This document shows positions 1 to 12,490 of a stretch of 64,000 bases of DNA, in pieces. Each line of letters opens with the position of its first letter. The first letter of the stretch is position 1. The DNA is taken from assembly GCA_030141605.1 (NCBI GenBank), contig JAQGDQ010000483.1:1-64000 (forward strand). The letters are read 5' to 3'. The notes below the pieces were generated by a model. That model was given only the letters and a program-made list of their open reading frames with translations, was not told the origin of the DNA and searched no databases. This DNA comes from Tubiluchus corallicola. Lineage: Eukaryota > Priapulida > Priapulimorpha > Priapulimorphida > Tubiluchidae. The translations under genes and the position numbers were made by a program.

Positions 1-437
1 ACTCCAAGCTGTGTGCTGTTACTGTAGCTGCTTTTTTGTTGTTGCTGCTTCCATACAAGAGAAACCTGTGTCGAACTCTGAAACTATCGAACTATCGTCT
101 ATCGAACTTTGGTGTCTGAAAACTTTTTCCTCCTAGAGTGTGTTACAGTATGCGGAAAAGAGAAACTAATATTCTCTCGTTGACTGTTTAGATCCTTTTG
201 TAACTAACAGAATGAGAGAAAGAAGTATGACACTTGTGATTATTTTTTGTGTTCTCTGATGTATCGTATTCTGCAAAAAACTGAACTGTTTCAGTTTCTC
301 AGGAAACCTAATCCCCAAAGACAGTTTTGAGTGGTAATTTTAGAAGAGTAACCGTCTATAAGCCTAACATTTCCACTTCTGCTATAAACACAAACACCAA
401 TTACTGCAGCATTAGTGCCTTCAATCATGTGTAGAAC

Positions 438-587
438 CTAGGTGTCCCTCAGGGGGATGTATTAGAGCCTATTATTTGTGCTTGCACTTACTCAAAGCCA
501 TTTCTAGCTTTCCTAAGCTTCAGTCAGAGCTCTTGGATTTCAGCTTTGACAGTTGATGACACACTGCCTAGAACAAGTTTACACTAG
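438..587 (+). pseudogene. LINE reverse-transcriptase fragment (decayed)
   Basis: Reading from 438, a 49-codon open stretch contains LGVPQGDVLEP, the conserved motif before the reverse-transcriptase catalytic loop (usual form GVPQGSxLGP). About 30 residues later it has ALTVDDTL, in the place of the F/YADDT catalytic motif. A stop at 432-434 and another at 585 close the frame, so this is a dead fragment of a non-LTR retrotransposon ORF2. The first aspartate of the catalytic pair is kept but the preceding alanine is valine. No ends, tail or target duplication were seen. Confidence 0.6.
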
Positions 588-2220
588 GCGCTTTAGCTGT
601 GTGTCAACAAGGTCCAAATCTACCAATAAACAAAACTCAGGGGAAGTAATGCTAGCATTTACTCTGCGTACAGGAGATGATTCCGTTATCAACTGGCACC
701 CCATCGTAAGTGTTCTTAAAAGATTTGTCGCTAAGCTTGTTGAGCCAAAACAATCCAGTTTGTCTTAGATTAGTAACATATTCCAATTTTAAACAAAATA
801 ATAAACTATTGGCTAAATGAAAAAATGAGTGGCATATCAAAACAATGCGTGATATTTTTGATGACAAGTTAATAAGCAACTCCCTTAAGCAAACGAATAC
901 AGTATAGCAAATAAACACACGAATAAAGAAATGCACCAACATGGCTTGCTACTTCAAGAATAAGTATTTTATCCTGACGTTTCACAGAACCAAACTACTG
1001 TTTCAAGTTGGCTAAAAATTCATAATACTTTTTAAGAATTCTTGAAAAAATTATTAATTTTTAGTTGATTTGAAAAAATCGAATGATTCTACGACACGAC
1101 ATGGGTAAATAAATTCAGCAAATGATTATTAAATGAATAAAATAGTCATAAATACAATTCTGATATTTTATAAATTAGTACATATATTTGCAATAGTGTC
1201 TGCAGTCTAGCCACAATGTATATTATGTAGCGCAGACAGATAAAATAATCAGAATAGGCTTGTGGGACCACAGAGCTGTACTTAATCGTATGATACAGGA
1301 CACAAGAGAGAATTCTAGGCTCTAATAAAACACCATATTTCTGTCACACTACAGATTAAAAATACCTACCCCAGATCTGCTTCTATGTGGAAATTTCCAG
1401 GAGTTTTCTTATTACCCTGGCTGCACGTTTTTATAAAACTTTTTTGTATTTTCAGTGGTATTGCTCAGTATTTTGCCGTAAAATTTTAAATTGTTCTTAT
1501 CAATTCAAAATCCTATTAATATAATCTACAACCTATTGCCCGGGTGTTATACTCATAGATATAGTTCTCGCCACCATCAGAAATACCCATTACCTAGATG
1601 CAGAACAGAGAGATTCAAGAACAGTTTTACCTCATTTGGTTAATCCATTTTCGAAACATAATTTAGACTTAATTTATTTCGCTCACGTATTTTGTAACAG
1701 TGTAATAGTGCCTTTCGCTGTTTGTTATACCTTGCTTATTCTTAGAAATTTTTATATTTTCATTATTTTGTAATTTTATGATGTACTGTAATTCGACCTT
1801 TTGATTCTCATGATGATAAATGAACTTATATAAACAATAATTGTCATGATGATAAATGAACTTACATACACAATGTACTAAAAACTGCATTTGTGTTATA
1901 ACGAGTTTAACGTCTGTTTGATACAGGGTTTAGGTGTGACGGGTGAGTCACAAAGTCAGTGTGTTAATAGAATGCCAGCAGCACGTAACAACTGTCATTA
2001 TTATCTGTCATAATGAATGACTTCACCTAGTCTGAAGTTCAGTTGAAATTTCAGTTGTTGCAGTCAAGGTCATGATTTAGCGAAATGTTTGTGATTTCGT
2101 AGTAACTAAATGACATCAGTCAACAAATTATGTTGTACTCGTGTTGTTTGCCATAGGTACAGAGATTTGTAAAAAATTAGCACTGACAGTGCCTTGTTTA
2201 GCCATTACTGCATGGAAGTA
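588..2220. other. AT-rich stretch without a supported gene
   Basis: No splice-bounded ORF or recognisable element was found. The only local structure is a 21-bp exact direct repeat, TCATGATGATAAATGAACTTA split over 1808-1828 and 1844-1864 (period 36 bp). Short ORFs here are low-complexity AT translations. Confidence 0.5.
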
Positions 2221-2225
2221 ATAGC

Positions 2226-2252
2226 AGTGGCGGCGGCGGCGGCGGCGGCGGC

Positions 2253-2338
<86 letters not shown>

Positions 2339-2704
2339 AAGTGGTGGTGGTGGTGGTAGTAGTAGAGTAGTAGTAGTGGTGGTGGTGGTGGTGGTGGTGG
2401 TGGTGGTGGTGGTGGTGGTGGTGGTGGTGGTGGTGGTGGTGGTGGTGGTGGTGGTGGTGGTGGTGGTGGTGGTGGCAGTGGCAGTGGCAGTAGCAGTAGT
2501 AGGTAGTGGTAGCAGGAGGTGGAGTAGTGATGGTGGTGGTGGTGGTGGTGGTGGCGTCGGTGGCGGCGGTGGTGGTGGCCGCAGCGGGAGCAGCAACAAC
2601 AACAACAGCAGCAGCAGCACCACCACCACCAACAACAGCAGTAGCAACAGCAACCAACAGCAGCAACAACAACAGCAGCAGCAGTAGCAACAGCAACAGC
2701 AGCA
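2226..2704. repeat. compound trinucleotide microsatellite cluster
   Basis: Consecutive blocks: GGC (about 2227-2252), AGT (about 2252-2338), a mixed GGT/AGT patch, a long GGT block (about 2376-2474), then GGC/GGT variants and an ACA/GCA block (about 2595-2704). All are trinucleotides, so every frame stays open and gives homopolymer-like translations on both strands. There is no start context, splice site or non-repeat coding sequence, so I treat it as non-coding. Confidence 0.9.
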
Positions 2705-3016
2705 ATCACGGAAGCTGCTTTGTTAATGGCAGCCATCCCGTCGTGAAACTGCAGTTAATCAGTAATCTTGGAAATAAGAAGAAATCTAATTTTCTCATTT
2801 CCTCAGCATAACTAACTCTTTCCCGTCTAGCGCACCGTCTTATTGATTTTCAATTTACTACTATGATGTCCTAAATGCACTGACTGACGGTTTACTTGAT
2901 GTGATAATGATGTCGGCGACTATGGCATTTTGCCTGCATGCCACTGATGAGTGGTGACTGAGAGACACATGCCTGTAATTGAAGTCGCTGGTCTTCAGGT
3001 TTTTTGTTAAACTTTT

Positions 3017-3160
3017 TAAAGGAAAGAACAAGCCACTTGAAAAGCTTATTTCAGTGTTTGTGAAAAATGTTAGAAGGATTTAGTAGTAAAAGTATGATAA
3101 GTGCCTCGTTTAATTAGTAAAATCAGCTTAACATTGCATTAATTTCGTGTTTAGGTTATT
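3017..3160 (+). mobile_element. family B TTAA MITE, left-end fragment
   Basis: Begins TTAAAGGAAAGAACAAGCC and aligns base by base for about 140 bp to the left end of the full copy at 9159-9743, sharing the run ending in TAGTARAAG and the later TAGTAAAATC. After about 3160 the similarity fades, and I found no matching right end nearby, so it is a truncated or chimeric copy. A TGACGTCA palindrome lies just beyond, at 3192-3199. Confidence 0.6.
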
Positions 3161-3700
3161 TTCCCATTTTGAACGCCCATTCCTCCACCAATGACGTCAT
3201 TCATCGGTTGAAAAAAGCAGGGCACTGTCACTTTCTGTCAGATAAGAAGCTTTTAGATGCCTAATTTTGGGATATTTAAGCATTAACATTAGGTAAGCTG
3301 CAGAAGTTTGAGTTAGTTTAAGTAACACGCACTTACGGAAAGCCTCGGTGCTCTTGCGAAGCGTCACGAAATCCACCAGTTACGTTACAATTTTCAAGTG
3401 AATGGCGGCTATCACCGTGTCTGAAAATTTCAATAGAACGGTAGTGTAAATTAACGTTTTGCTTCATAGACATTTTTTTGCCAATTTTTTTGTTATATTT
3501 TTCTGATAAGCTTACGTGATAACGGTAAAATAAACTCAATGTGCTAATGACTTGTCCTTTCATTAAAATTACAGAAACTCATGCCTCTCCCAATTACAGC
3601 ACAACGTTAAAAGATATATTTTATAGTAAATTAGTTGTATGAATTCCGTCTTTAGGCATTCGCTCGTATTCTCGCCTTTTTAATGCAGTCTTTTTCTCGT
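3161..3700. other. unassigned spacer
   Basis: Contains a perfect CRE-like palindrome TGACGTCA at 3192-3199. No supported gene or repeat was recognised otherwise. Confidence 0.4.
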
Positions 3701-3704
3701 GAGT

Positions 3705-4000
3705 GTCACATTATCATCGTCGTGCTGTCATCATTGTCGCCACCATTACTGTGTTGTCCTATCGTCACCACAACCAACAATATTGTGGATATTATTATCA
3801 TCATCACTTTTCTCACCATAGTCGCTGTCGTCATTTCGTCGTTATCATTTTCCTCAGTTGTCATCACCTTCGTCAACACCATCGTCATTATCACCATCAA
3901 CATCATCGCCGTCGTTGTTGTCGTCATTATCATCGTCATCATCATCATCTTTAGCATTATAATTATCACCATGATTATAACCACCATTATCACCGTTGCG
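3705..4000. repeat. degenerate TCA/TCG trinucleotide tract
   Basis: An imperfect array of ATC/TCA/TCG/CAC triplets. The overlapping ORFs on both strands (Ile/Val-, His- and Met-rich) are translations of the array and not proteins. Confidence 0.8.
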
Positions 4001-4063
4001 GTCAAGTCGAATAGACCAGTTAATTTGAATGTGATAAAATATTCACAAAAAGACAAAAAATGA

Positions 4064-5360
4064 ATTAATACCTTAGCTATTGTGGAGAAATTGTTTATTT
4101 AGCTGCTACAAGAGCACTGTCTTCTGTCTTCGTGCTTGTAACGTCTCTCGCGTTTGTAATTGTCATTTTACACGTGTTTAGCATCTTTTCAATTGCTAAT
4201 TTCAAGATCATGAACATTCGTTATTGACTCGTTAAATTTCTGTTTCCTCAAACTTAAAATGCCAGCCATAAAGGCATTCGACCTTACACATTAGAATGGA
4301 TAACAATTACGCTAAGTAGGTTTATGATTTTGTGTTAAATTTTAAAACCTATCCGGTAACGGTTATTCATCAAATATGCCGAACTTGTACTGCGTAATTA
4401 TAGTACCGAGGCCTTCTGATTCTAGCCTAGTTAAAACCTAGCTTTCATCATAGTAGCAGCTGTATGTATTGCACAAGGAAATCGAATTCACAAATGTACA
4501 AAAGTCCACAAAGCCAGTCGACGTAAAATAAACATGGAAAAACACGCAACGTGTTTGATGTTGTTTAGAAAATGGCATCATCGGTAAAATTTGAAAATAA
4601 TATGAAATCGGCTGGTCGTAATCTGACTTTGATTACGTTTCAAGAGCACCGTAGATTGTGTTACGCGATAATAAATTGGTACCTACAGTTTCTGCTTACT
4701 GCTAACACGAGTTTGTTAGCTTACTTGAATATGTACCCTCACAAACTGTAATTCCTAAGAAATTAAAAAAATGTGGTAACTTTGTCATTTTAGACTACCC
4801 CTGGAAGTCATTTTAGACTACCAAAAAGTCTTAACATCTGGTTGCGAATTTTACGCTTGAAATTTGACATTTCTTGTAACAAACCACAAACAATTATCAG
4901 CGACTACTGTATAAAAAAAGCTGTGAACTTTTCTGACATCTTTTATCCAGTAATAAATGTCTTTACGGACTTCAATTCTTGCGATTACTGTGTTTTAACT
5001 TAAACAAAACTGGTCCTATGATTTACCATGGACTTCCATACCCTATATGTTACAATTGTGTGTTACAGTTGTAAGTTAAACAGCAAACTGGACCCATTCT
5101 GCGAATGATTCCTAATCCCACAAGTGATCATCAAACTCAAATTGAGTTAAATGTTGGTTTTTCATGTAAATAACTGTTGTAATTACGAATGACGTCGAAG
5201 GCACAGTTGCTCGGCAGGAAACGCCTCTGGGTTATTGTTGTTTTGTGTATTATCCTCTGTATACTATTTTATATAAAAACTGTTGTTTGATTTTGAATAA
5301 ATTAGATTGGTTAGATTATTTGTACGCCGTTAAATAACTACTCATGCTAGTGACGGCCAG
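4064..5360. other. AT-rich spacer, nothing recognised
   Basis: No ORF of note, no paired splice signals with coding content, and no element ends were identified on either strand. Confidence 0.5.
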
Positions 5361-6037
5361 TTAAAGGACAAGCAAAGGGGCACCTGAAGTAGGTTTCAAA
5401 AAATCGCCTTAACAAATTATATTACTTTACAGAATTTTTATCAATATATAGTACACGCGTTAAAAGGAATTTTTATTTGTTTTCATTTTAAATCTCCCGC
5501 AATACTGTTCCGACAGCGCCATAATATGACGTCACTACATAAACGTAAATCAGGAGAAGAAAGTGAAATGTTAAACTATGTCCCAAAAAACTTTCCGTGC
5601 AAATCTATATTACTTAGCATGTCGCTTACCTGCTGGAAAGACTAATGTGACTTTAAATAATAATTTAAAATGTTCGTGCCAATTAGTAAAATGTCGCTGG
5701 CTCGACCTCCAGGGTGCGCCACTCACTAACAAAAACGTTTTTTAATCTTATTGACAAGTACAGTTTTTTAAATTTTGCTTAGTTAGTAATATGCGTGCTA
5801 CGTATGCTGTGATTGTTTTTTCAAACTTCACGCAATGTTATCTAAACTTTTTTCAAACGACCTAGCATTAAAATGGTTGCGCCTAACGGTCATCACGGAG
5901 TTCAAATTTACAAGTTCTGTACAGCGTTACTGCCGATGCAAGCCCTGCATGCAAAAAAGCAGTGTGTAAGTGGTATAAAATTTCAAGACGAATTTTTTAA
6001 GCTTCATGTAAGTGGAGAATTTTCTCTCATGCTTTAA
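5361..6037 (+). mobile_element. family A TTAA MITE, long form
   Basis: The element is bounded by TTAA at 5361-5364 and 6034-6037, with inverted ends TTAAAGGACAAG... and ...CATGCTTTAA. It aligns over nearly its whole length to the copy at 40005-40675, including the CACCTGAA(G/A)TAGG left region, a TGACGTCA at 5527-5534, an AAAATGG motif near 5871 and the right-end TTTCAAGACGAATTTTTT. No transposase is encoded, so it is non-autonomous. TTAA duplications are known for piggyBac-type elements; assigning a superfamily here is inference. Confidence 0.8.
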
Positions 6038-7911
6038 GTGCAAATAAATGCTGTCTGCATATTACGTGTTTTTCGTGTCAGTTCTGTTTTAATTTTCATC
6101 CTACAACCGGTGACGCATTCGACCCATTAATTTAATTACTTAAGACACAGTAGCCATGCTGTAGGCTTGTCTAGCAGGGCTTATACTGTAGTTTAATCCG
6201 ATTAACTATGCGTCTTGCAATAAACATTGGCTGACTTGACTGACAAGAAAATTTCAACACTTCGTGGGATTGTATAAGCTCAACGAATTCCGCTAGCTAG
6301 CTGAGAACTGTATATACTACATTACTAGGACACATTGTGGGAAAGTAGCAGACTGATCTCCAAGATAGAGACTTGAGTCTCCAAGTTTGAAGAAATTATC
6401 TATCGTAATTAATGAAGGTTCTTTCTCGATTTATCCATAATTTTTATTGTTATTATTTCTTATTCTTCCTCCTTTTTGTTTCTTTAATAACTCAATAACT
6501 AGTGTCATGAAACTCACAGGGCACATTCCTCAGGTAGGGGGATTTATATGTTTGTGTTTATGTTTATTCTGTAAATTTGTATGTTGATGTTTAGGGGGTA
6601 ATTTATGTTTATTTGCGATCCATCATCCCCAGGTCAAAGGTCACCAATCGAGCAGGGCTTCTTGTTTTTTTTCGTTAGCCTGGATCTTCTCCTGCAGTTT
6701 TTGAGCTGGGGTCGCAATATTTGGTATGTGGCTAGGTGGGGCAGGGTCGAATATTATCTATCATATATTAATTATGTGACATCACGCTGAACAAAAATTC
6801 ATTGCACGATGTTCCATATTTTAGAGCAAAACTAATAAGTATATGTAGAAGCAAAGTATATAACTGAAACAAAAAATATTAACTGGACACAAATAAAATC
6901 CGAAAAATCACGCAACGAAACTTACAAAGACAACGCAAAACAAAAGAAAAAATTGCATCAAAGTGTAAAAATTTTCCATGGAAAATTTTAAACATTCTTA
7001 AACGTAACGAACGGTTGTGATTTTTCAATTTTAATTTAGTTTTGATTTTCATCAATCTTAAGTACATATAGACATGACAGTGTTGGGCTGGGTGGTCTGG
7101 ACGAGTTGATAAGCCATAACTCAATGGTAGTGCCTCTTTAAACTGGGAACTTTGGGCAGAACCGGGATCTGGCTCCTCTCAAATGAGACAATGTACCAGC
7201 AGAGGTGTGGAGAGGGGTCCTGCTGAGAAACTGCCAGAATCATTATCGGGACGCGAAACTTTCCAGAACGAGTATAGTATTAAACAGGACAGTCACCCAT
7301 CATTTTGCTGAGCAAACACGACGTCGTTTAGCTTTGGTCGCTAAACCCACACCGCGACTCTTCGGCTGTTCACTTTGCCCCATATTTACAATGGTTGGCC
7401 AAAGTTGTATGTCCTGCATTTGTATTTTCTGCACCCTTCTACCCAGTTGGTAAACTGGAGGGGCTTTACAGTCTGGAGAACATGGTGCTGTCGAAAAAAT
7501 ATTGTCTTTACCCACTGTTTCTTAGCTTAAGTACAGCAGTTGTTACAAGTATGAGTTAAGCCTGAGAGACGTACTGTAGGTTTTGTATATTTATGGGCTG
7601 CAACTTTTATTTTCGAATACGTAGCATGCTTACCCACTTGTCATTGTGGCTAGAACTTTTCTTGTGTAAATATTTGCACTAGTGTAACCACTATATTTGT
7701 TTTAGAACAGACTCAAAAAGTGTAATAAGTGCACGTTACCCGACTAACTGACAGTAGGTCTAACATTCGGATGTGAAATCTTAGAAATGAAAAGTACAAG
7801 TTGACCTTACTATTGTACTCCTAACTTTCCCACAATGTACGATGTAACATTCCACGACTGTAACGGCGTGTGATTGTTGGCTAATACGCATGCGCGTTTG
7901 CTCCACCTCAG
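6038..7911. other. spacer with a possible decayed tRNA-like sequence
   Basis: Near 7121-7185 there is an A-box-like TAACTCAATGGTAGTGCC followed by a poor B-box candidate, which could be a worn tRNA-derived SINE. The two short ORFs around 7.2-7.5 kb overlap on opposite strands and resemble nothing I know. Otherwise nothing was seen. Confidence 0.3.
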
Positions 7912-8344
7912 TTAAATCGCAAGAAAACAGTTTTCATAAACAAGCTAAGAAATTTCGTCTTGAAATCTTATATCACTTGCATGCTGTCTTATTGCATACA
8001 AGGCTTGTGTCAGCAGTAATGTTGTGTAAAATTTAAACGCTCACTATGACCGTTAGGAGCAGCCATTTTGAAGGTAATCATTTGGAATAAGTTTAGATAA
8101 CAATGAGTAACAATTGAAAAAATAATCAGGACATCCGTAGTCCACTCTTCCCTAACTAAGCAAAAATGAAAGCTACTTTATATTGTCAATAAAATTAATA
8201 ATGTGTTTTTGGTGAGTCAGTGGTGAACAGTGGGATGGTGGTGCAGTGACGTTTTACCAGTTTACACTTTACAAGTATTTCAAAAATGTAAGCTTTGTGT
8301 GGGAAGTTCTTTGAGATTTAAAATTCCCTTTTCTTCCCCTTTAA
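7912..8344 (-). mobile_element. family A TTAA MITE, short form
   Basis: A reverse-oriented copy with TTAA at 7912-7915 and 8341-8344. Its reverse complement shows the family's left end (TTAAAGGGGAAGAAAAGG), the GTGAGTCAGTGGTG...ACAGTGGGA core (near 8212-8240) and the right-end AGATTTCAAGACGAAATTTC. It lacks the roughly 200-bp left segment of the long form. No coding capacity. Confidence 0.75.
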
Positions 8345-9158
8345 CGATTTTGAAATGTTATTTTATGTAGTTTGGCACTTTGCAAGCCAACGTCCATCGT
8401 CGGCTATAGGACTTAGTTATTAAATTTATACATGTGGTGATACCGGAACCCACCCAAGATAATAGTCTAAGGTAAAACACTAGACTGCCAGAGGTGTCTT
8501 GGTTACATTCATATCTTTTCCAACTAGATAAATAGCCTGAGATAGACATGTGTCTCAGCAAATACCGCAGTAAGCATAACAGTAACCGTAGCTGTAACCG
8601 TAAGCAAATAAATAAATTCATCTCGTGAAAATTCTTCGCTTTATATTTTTTTATTGTGTCCTGGTCCTGCTACTGGCCACTATATAGTGGACCGTGTGCA
8701 GTGTAATTTTATAAAAGAGTTGTTTTTGATAGATTCCCTCTTCTTCTGGCATTTTGCTGAATGTCTATTTTTTGCGGATTTTGTTCAAAACCAACTGAAA
8801 TGCATTGTGTCTTGTGTGGATGTAATCTGCCTTTTTGACGGGTTATCCATCAAAATAAACTACCGGATAATTCTAGGGTAGCGTGTGAACAGGGCTTTAG
8901 TTGTTTTGGACGCGTTTGAATTTACGCTGTGCGCTCTGCGTAACCACTTCGTGTTACGCTGTCTCTTGATTTATGAGTTTTTAGAAATGCTTATATGCTT
9001 GGCTTGTATGAGTTACAGTCATTCCAACCAAAAAACATTTGAGAATTCGTTGAGATTTTTTTCAGTCACAAGTCATTTTTAAGGTTTTTAGATATAAATT
9101 ATAATTTATAATAGTCAAATTGCTTACAATTCGTAGCCTTTCTGCCTTATTCGTGTTT

Positions 9159-9743
9159 TTAAAGGAAAAGCCAAGCCTTCTGGGAAGTTAGGCTTAATTC
9201 AATGTTCGCGAAAAGTGTTATGAGATTTAGCAATAAAAGTTTGACATGCATGTAAATAGTAAAATCGCTTTAAAGATTTCATACGTGAAAGAATTGATAC
9301 GGTAGTACCACAGAAACTCAATTTCGCGTTCGCGTCACTAGTTCTTTGTTAGCATATCTCCATTCGCTAGTTATATGGGCACTAGTGCCTGCATTTCAGA
9401 AACACGTTGTACAAAAATAGGTACTGTACCTCTCAGTTTGGAGTTGCTCGTTTGTGACGTTTTGCACACGTTCAAGAGAGTTCATTGCATAACGTTAAAC
9501 TCGAAATTCGAGTTTTAAACTTGAAATTTGCCGAGTTATAGCATAACACACTGAATCTCTTACAGCAACACTGTACTTCAGTTGATGCCATCATTAGTTG
9601 GATTCAGCCGCCGTTAATAAGTTTGCTATCTACTATTTAAATGTCAGAAACGCTTTGGCATTATTATAGGTTCTGAAATGTATACTTTTTACCGTACTTC
9701 AAAATGGCATAGGTTATTAAAAATCATCCTCTTTTCCTTTTAA
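9159..9743 (+). mobile_element. family B TTAA MITE, full copy
   Basis: TTAA at 9159-9162 and 9740-9743, with inverted ends TTAAAGGAAAAG and CTTTTCCTTTTAA. The left part matches 3017-3160. The middle part matches the reverse complement of 35452-36095. The right part (ATTATTATAGG...TACTTCAAAATG) matches 34250-34337. It shares its terminal motif with family A but not its interior. No ORF. Confidence 0.8.
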
Positions 9744-9799
9744 TGTTTACTGAAGTGTTCTGTGATTAGTATAATGTATTAGAAAAACGTTGTAGTAGA

Positions 9800-10620
9800 G
9801 GTGATTCCATTACGTGCGTGTACTTGAAGTATTTCTCCGCAAAAGCAAGAATTTTTGCCTGGAGATTCCAGAAAGTGTGTTGCCCGAACATCGCATCCCC
9901 GGAGCGCCCAAAATTATCCCAGGAAAAACGGGAAACAGATGTGGCCGGTTCTAAGTGAGGAAATTGCCCTCACAAAGTCCCTTGGTTTCCTGCAGCTCTT
10001 ATGGCTTCTGTGTTTACAGCGACGGGCCTCATAAAAACATTAACACGACCGACGGTCCAATGTTAGATACAGTTACGGACGAAATCACGGAGCGCATGGC
10101 GCAGTCGGCCAAAATTCTCTTTAAGTAACATCGGCTATACTAAACTGTATTAAATTTAGGATAAGCGCCCATAAATTGTACTTTATGTAGCATTGTTGTA
10201 ATGACTATTTTTAATACTCGTGTAAATTAATTGTTATTTGTTCTGTACGCTGGAGCCAAAATATTCCTTTGCAAGGCCGTACCTTTTTCTCTAGGGGATT
10301 TTGTCTCTAGTAAACGTCTCTTTCACTGTTGATTAAATCTGTCTTGTTCATTAGATTGTAATGTAATGTATGTAATGGCGGTTCAATTAACAAACATATC
10401 GGCGGGGATTTCCTCTTCCCTGAACCTGATTCCCAAGTAATTTATTTTACTTGGCGCATGCGTTTAACAGACCCGCGATTTCAATAGGAGTTCAAGCCAT
10501 TATTTCAAATTTCCGGACCAGCGAGTTTAGGCCTGCGAATCAAAGCTTGAAAATGACCTCACAGCCGATTAGAAGTTGCAAAAGTAAAAATCGGGAAATT
10601 CAACATACGTAGCCAGTAGC
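9800..10620. other. locally GC-richer spacer, no gene called
   Basis: Two patches (about 9840-10125 and 10395-10600) are clearly richer in GC and CpG than their surroundings. I found no open frame with splice signals across them. They could be conserved non-coding DNA or an unannotated exon, and I cannot decide from the sequence. Confidence 0.35.
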
Positions 10621-10627
10621 CTGTATT

Positions 10628-10830
10628 CAATTCAATTCATATTTTTATTTCAGACTTAAAATCCATAGAAAACATATATACAAACTAGATAAAATATATA
10701 TGAGTTTACATGTGTCTGTAGTTGCCTACATTTCGCTGATCAGAAATGACAAGACTTTACAAGCCAGGTATAGTGAGTTGACCAAAGTTGATTGTCTGAC
10801 AGAACGTTTTTTGCCTATCCTTATATTTCT
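10628..10830 (-). mobile_element. LINE 3' end (tail only)
   Basis: The reverse complement reads GATTTTAAGTCTGAAATAAA followed by AATATGAATTGAATTG, a polyadenylation-type signal plus a short GAATT repeat tail. This GAAATAAAAATAT pattern is shared with the LINE 3' ends at 44.1 and 63.7 kb. The 5' extent is uncertain and no coding part is visible. Confidence 0.5.
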
Positions 10831-11390
10831 ATCATTGTTTGACTGTTAGCGTGTGATTGTTGTTGTCACTGACTGTCGTCATTATTAGTGCTAATTAGTG
10901 CTCTGGTCATTGCATTTATTACCGCTTTAATTTGTTTAGCTAATTTAGTGTGACATAATTATGTTATTTGGTTTTAGGAATGAACTTGATCAATGCTCTT
11001 GATAAAATTGTAAAAATTATATGAATTGAACAGCAATCTGTGGCATATTTGTATGTAACTAGGGTCGCAAAGAGAGCGCAAGTTATCATGAAAGATGAAT
11101 TTCATCCAGGTAATAAATATTTTGAAATTTTCCCTTTTGGTCGTAGATTCCGCTCATTAACGCTAAAACCACAAGAACTTAAAATTCTTTCTATCCCGTT
11201 GCAGTTCGCACCTTCAACGGTAAATTTCAGTAAATCTCCAATATTAATTCTTTATGTCACTGTACAACTGATTAAATTATTTGTGTTAATCTCCTTGTTG
11301 TTTCTCTATACGTTACTGCAGTACGTAAAAAACGTACATACATACATATACAGTAGTACGTTTGTACACATAAAATTCATTGTATGTATT

Positions 11391-11391
11391 G

Positions 11392-11482
<91 letters not shown>

Positions 11483-11706
11483 CTACCTACCTACCTACCT
11501 ACCTACCTACCTACCTACCTACCTACCTACCTACCTACCTACCTACCTACCTACCTACCTACCTACCTACCTACCAACCAACATACCTACTTATCTACCT
11601 ACCTACCTACCTACCTGGTTACTTACCTACCTACCTACCAACATACCTACTTATCTACCTACCTACCTACCTGGTTACTTACCTACCTACTTACTTATTT
11701 ACTTAC
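11391..11706. repeat. CTTA to CCTA tetranucleotide array with higher-order units
   Basis: A CTTA block (about 11391-11480) changes abruptly to CCTA (about 11481-11573). Two higher-order units then follow, each containing CCAACATACCTACTTATCTA...CCTGGTTACTTACC (about 11574-11640 and 11637-11700). The long ORF spanning it is a repeat translation (LLTY and PTYL). Confidence 0.9.
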
Positions 11707-12155
11707 TTGTCATTCGATTACTACCTACACTCGATGCGTCAATAAGCATAACCGTTTTGCTGCTAAAAAATCGGTGCATCTGTGATGACCTAGAAATGAT
11801 CTGTTGTACGAGTTTCCGTGTAAACACCACAGGTCCTACAATAAACAACTCAAGTTGATGTGTTTCAATTTGTTCAGTTACTATATCATATAGACAAACT
11901 TAGAAACAAACCAAAAATAATAGACGTGCAACAATGTAACAAAAACAATCTAAAGCCCCATGTTCGCAGTTTTTGTCTTTTCTCAGTTGGGAAATTTCAA
12001 GGTTGGAATGGATGTTGGCAGTCATTATTCCAAAGTAAAGTAGTTATAAGCTGGTCAGTAAGTGGATGAGTTAACCACTTTGATTTGGGATGCTTTCATT
12101 CGCCTTGCTGATTCTGGCTGCTTACCTCATAAAAGAGGATGTGTTCATGGTGATC

Positions 12156-12490
12156 GGTAAGAAAGTCACAGGAAAAAAGTCACAGAGAAAGTCACAATTT
12201 TAGCTAGGAAAGAAAGTCGGTGATCAAACAAAAATATTCAAGCCACTCACAATGTATTTAAATACCACAAACAATTAAACTAATAAAACAGAAAATATTT
12301 TAAACCAGTTATTAATTGGCAACACGTGACTTGTACATATTTACAACACAATTTATAGATGACTGCGTTATGTGTACGTGAAAAAATCTCGTTTTGCTCA
12401 TTATCTCTGGATTAGGTTAAGAGTTAGGGTTATGATTAGGGTTCTTTTTTCCTGTGACTTTTCTGTGCCTTTTTTTGCCTGTGACTTACC
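12156..12490. mobile_element. foldback-like element with telomere-like interior
   Basis: The left arm (12156-12196) begins GGTAAGAAAGTCACAGG and continues with AAGTCACAG subrepeats. The right arm (12444-12490) is its approximate reverse complement, ending GGCACAGAAAAGTCACAGG on the other strand. Next to the right arm, 12410-12443 has three degenerate TTAGGG units. No target duplication was found, so the outer limits are approximate. Confidence 0.55.

Noticed and set aside
2128-2811. Long ORFs on both strands (Cys/Trp/His/Pro and Val/Gly/Asn/Gln runs)
   Set aside because: All are translations of trinucleotide arrays, open in every frame, without start context or splice support.
3333-3563. 76-codon minus ORF
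   Set aside because: No motif, no splice context, AT-rich composition like its surroundings.
11040-11858. 272-codon ORF on + strand
   Set aside because: Its middle is the CTTA/CCTA array. The flanks are short AT-rich open stretches with no motif.
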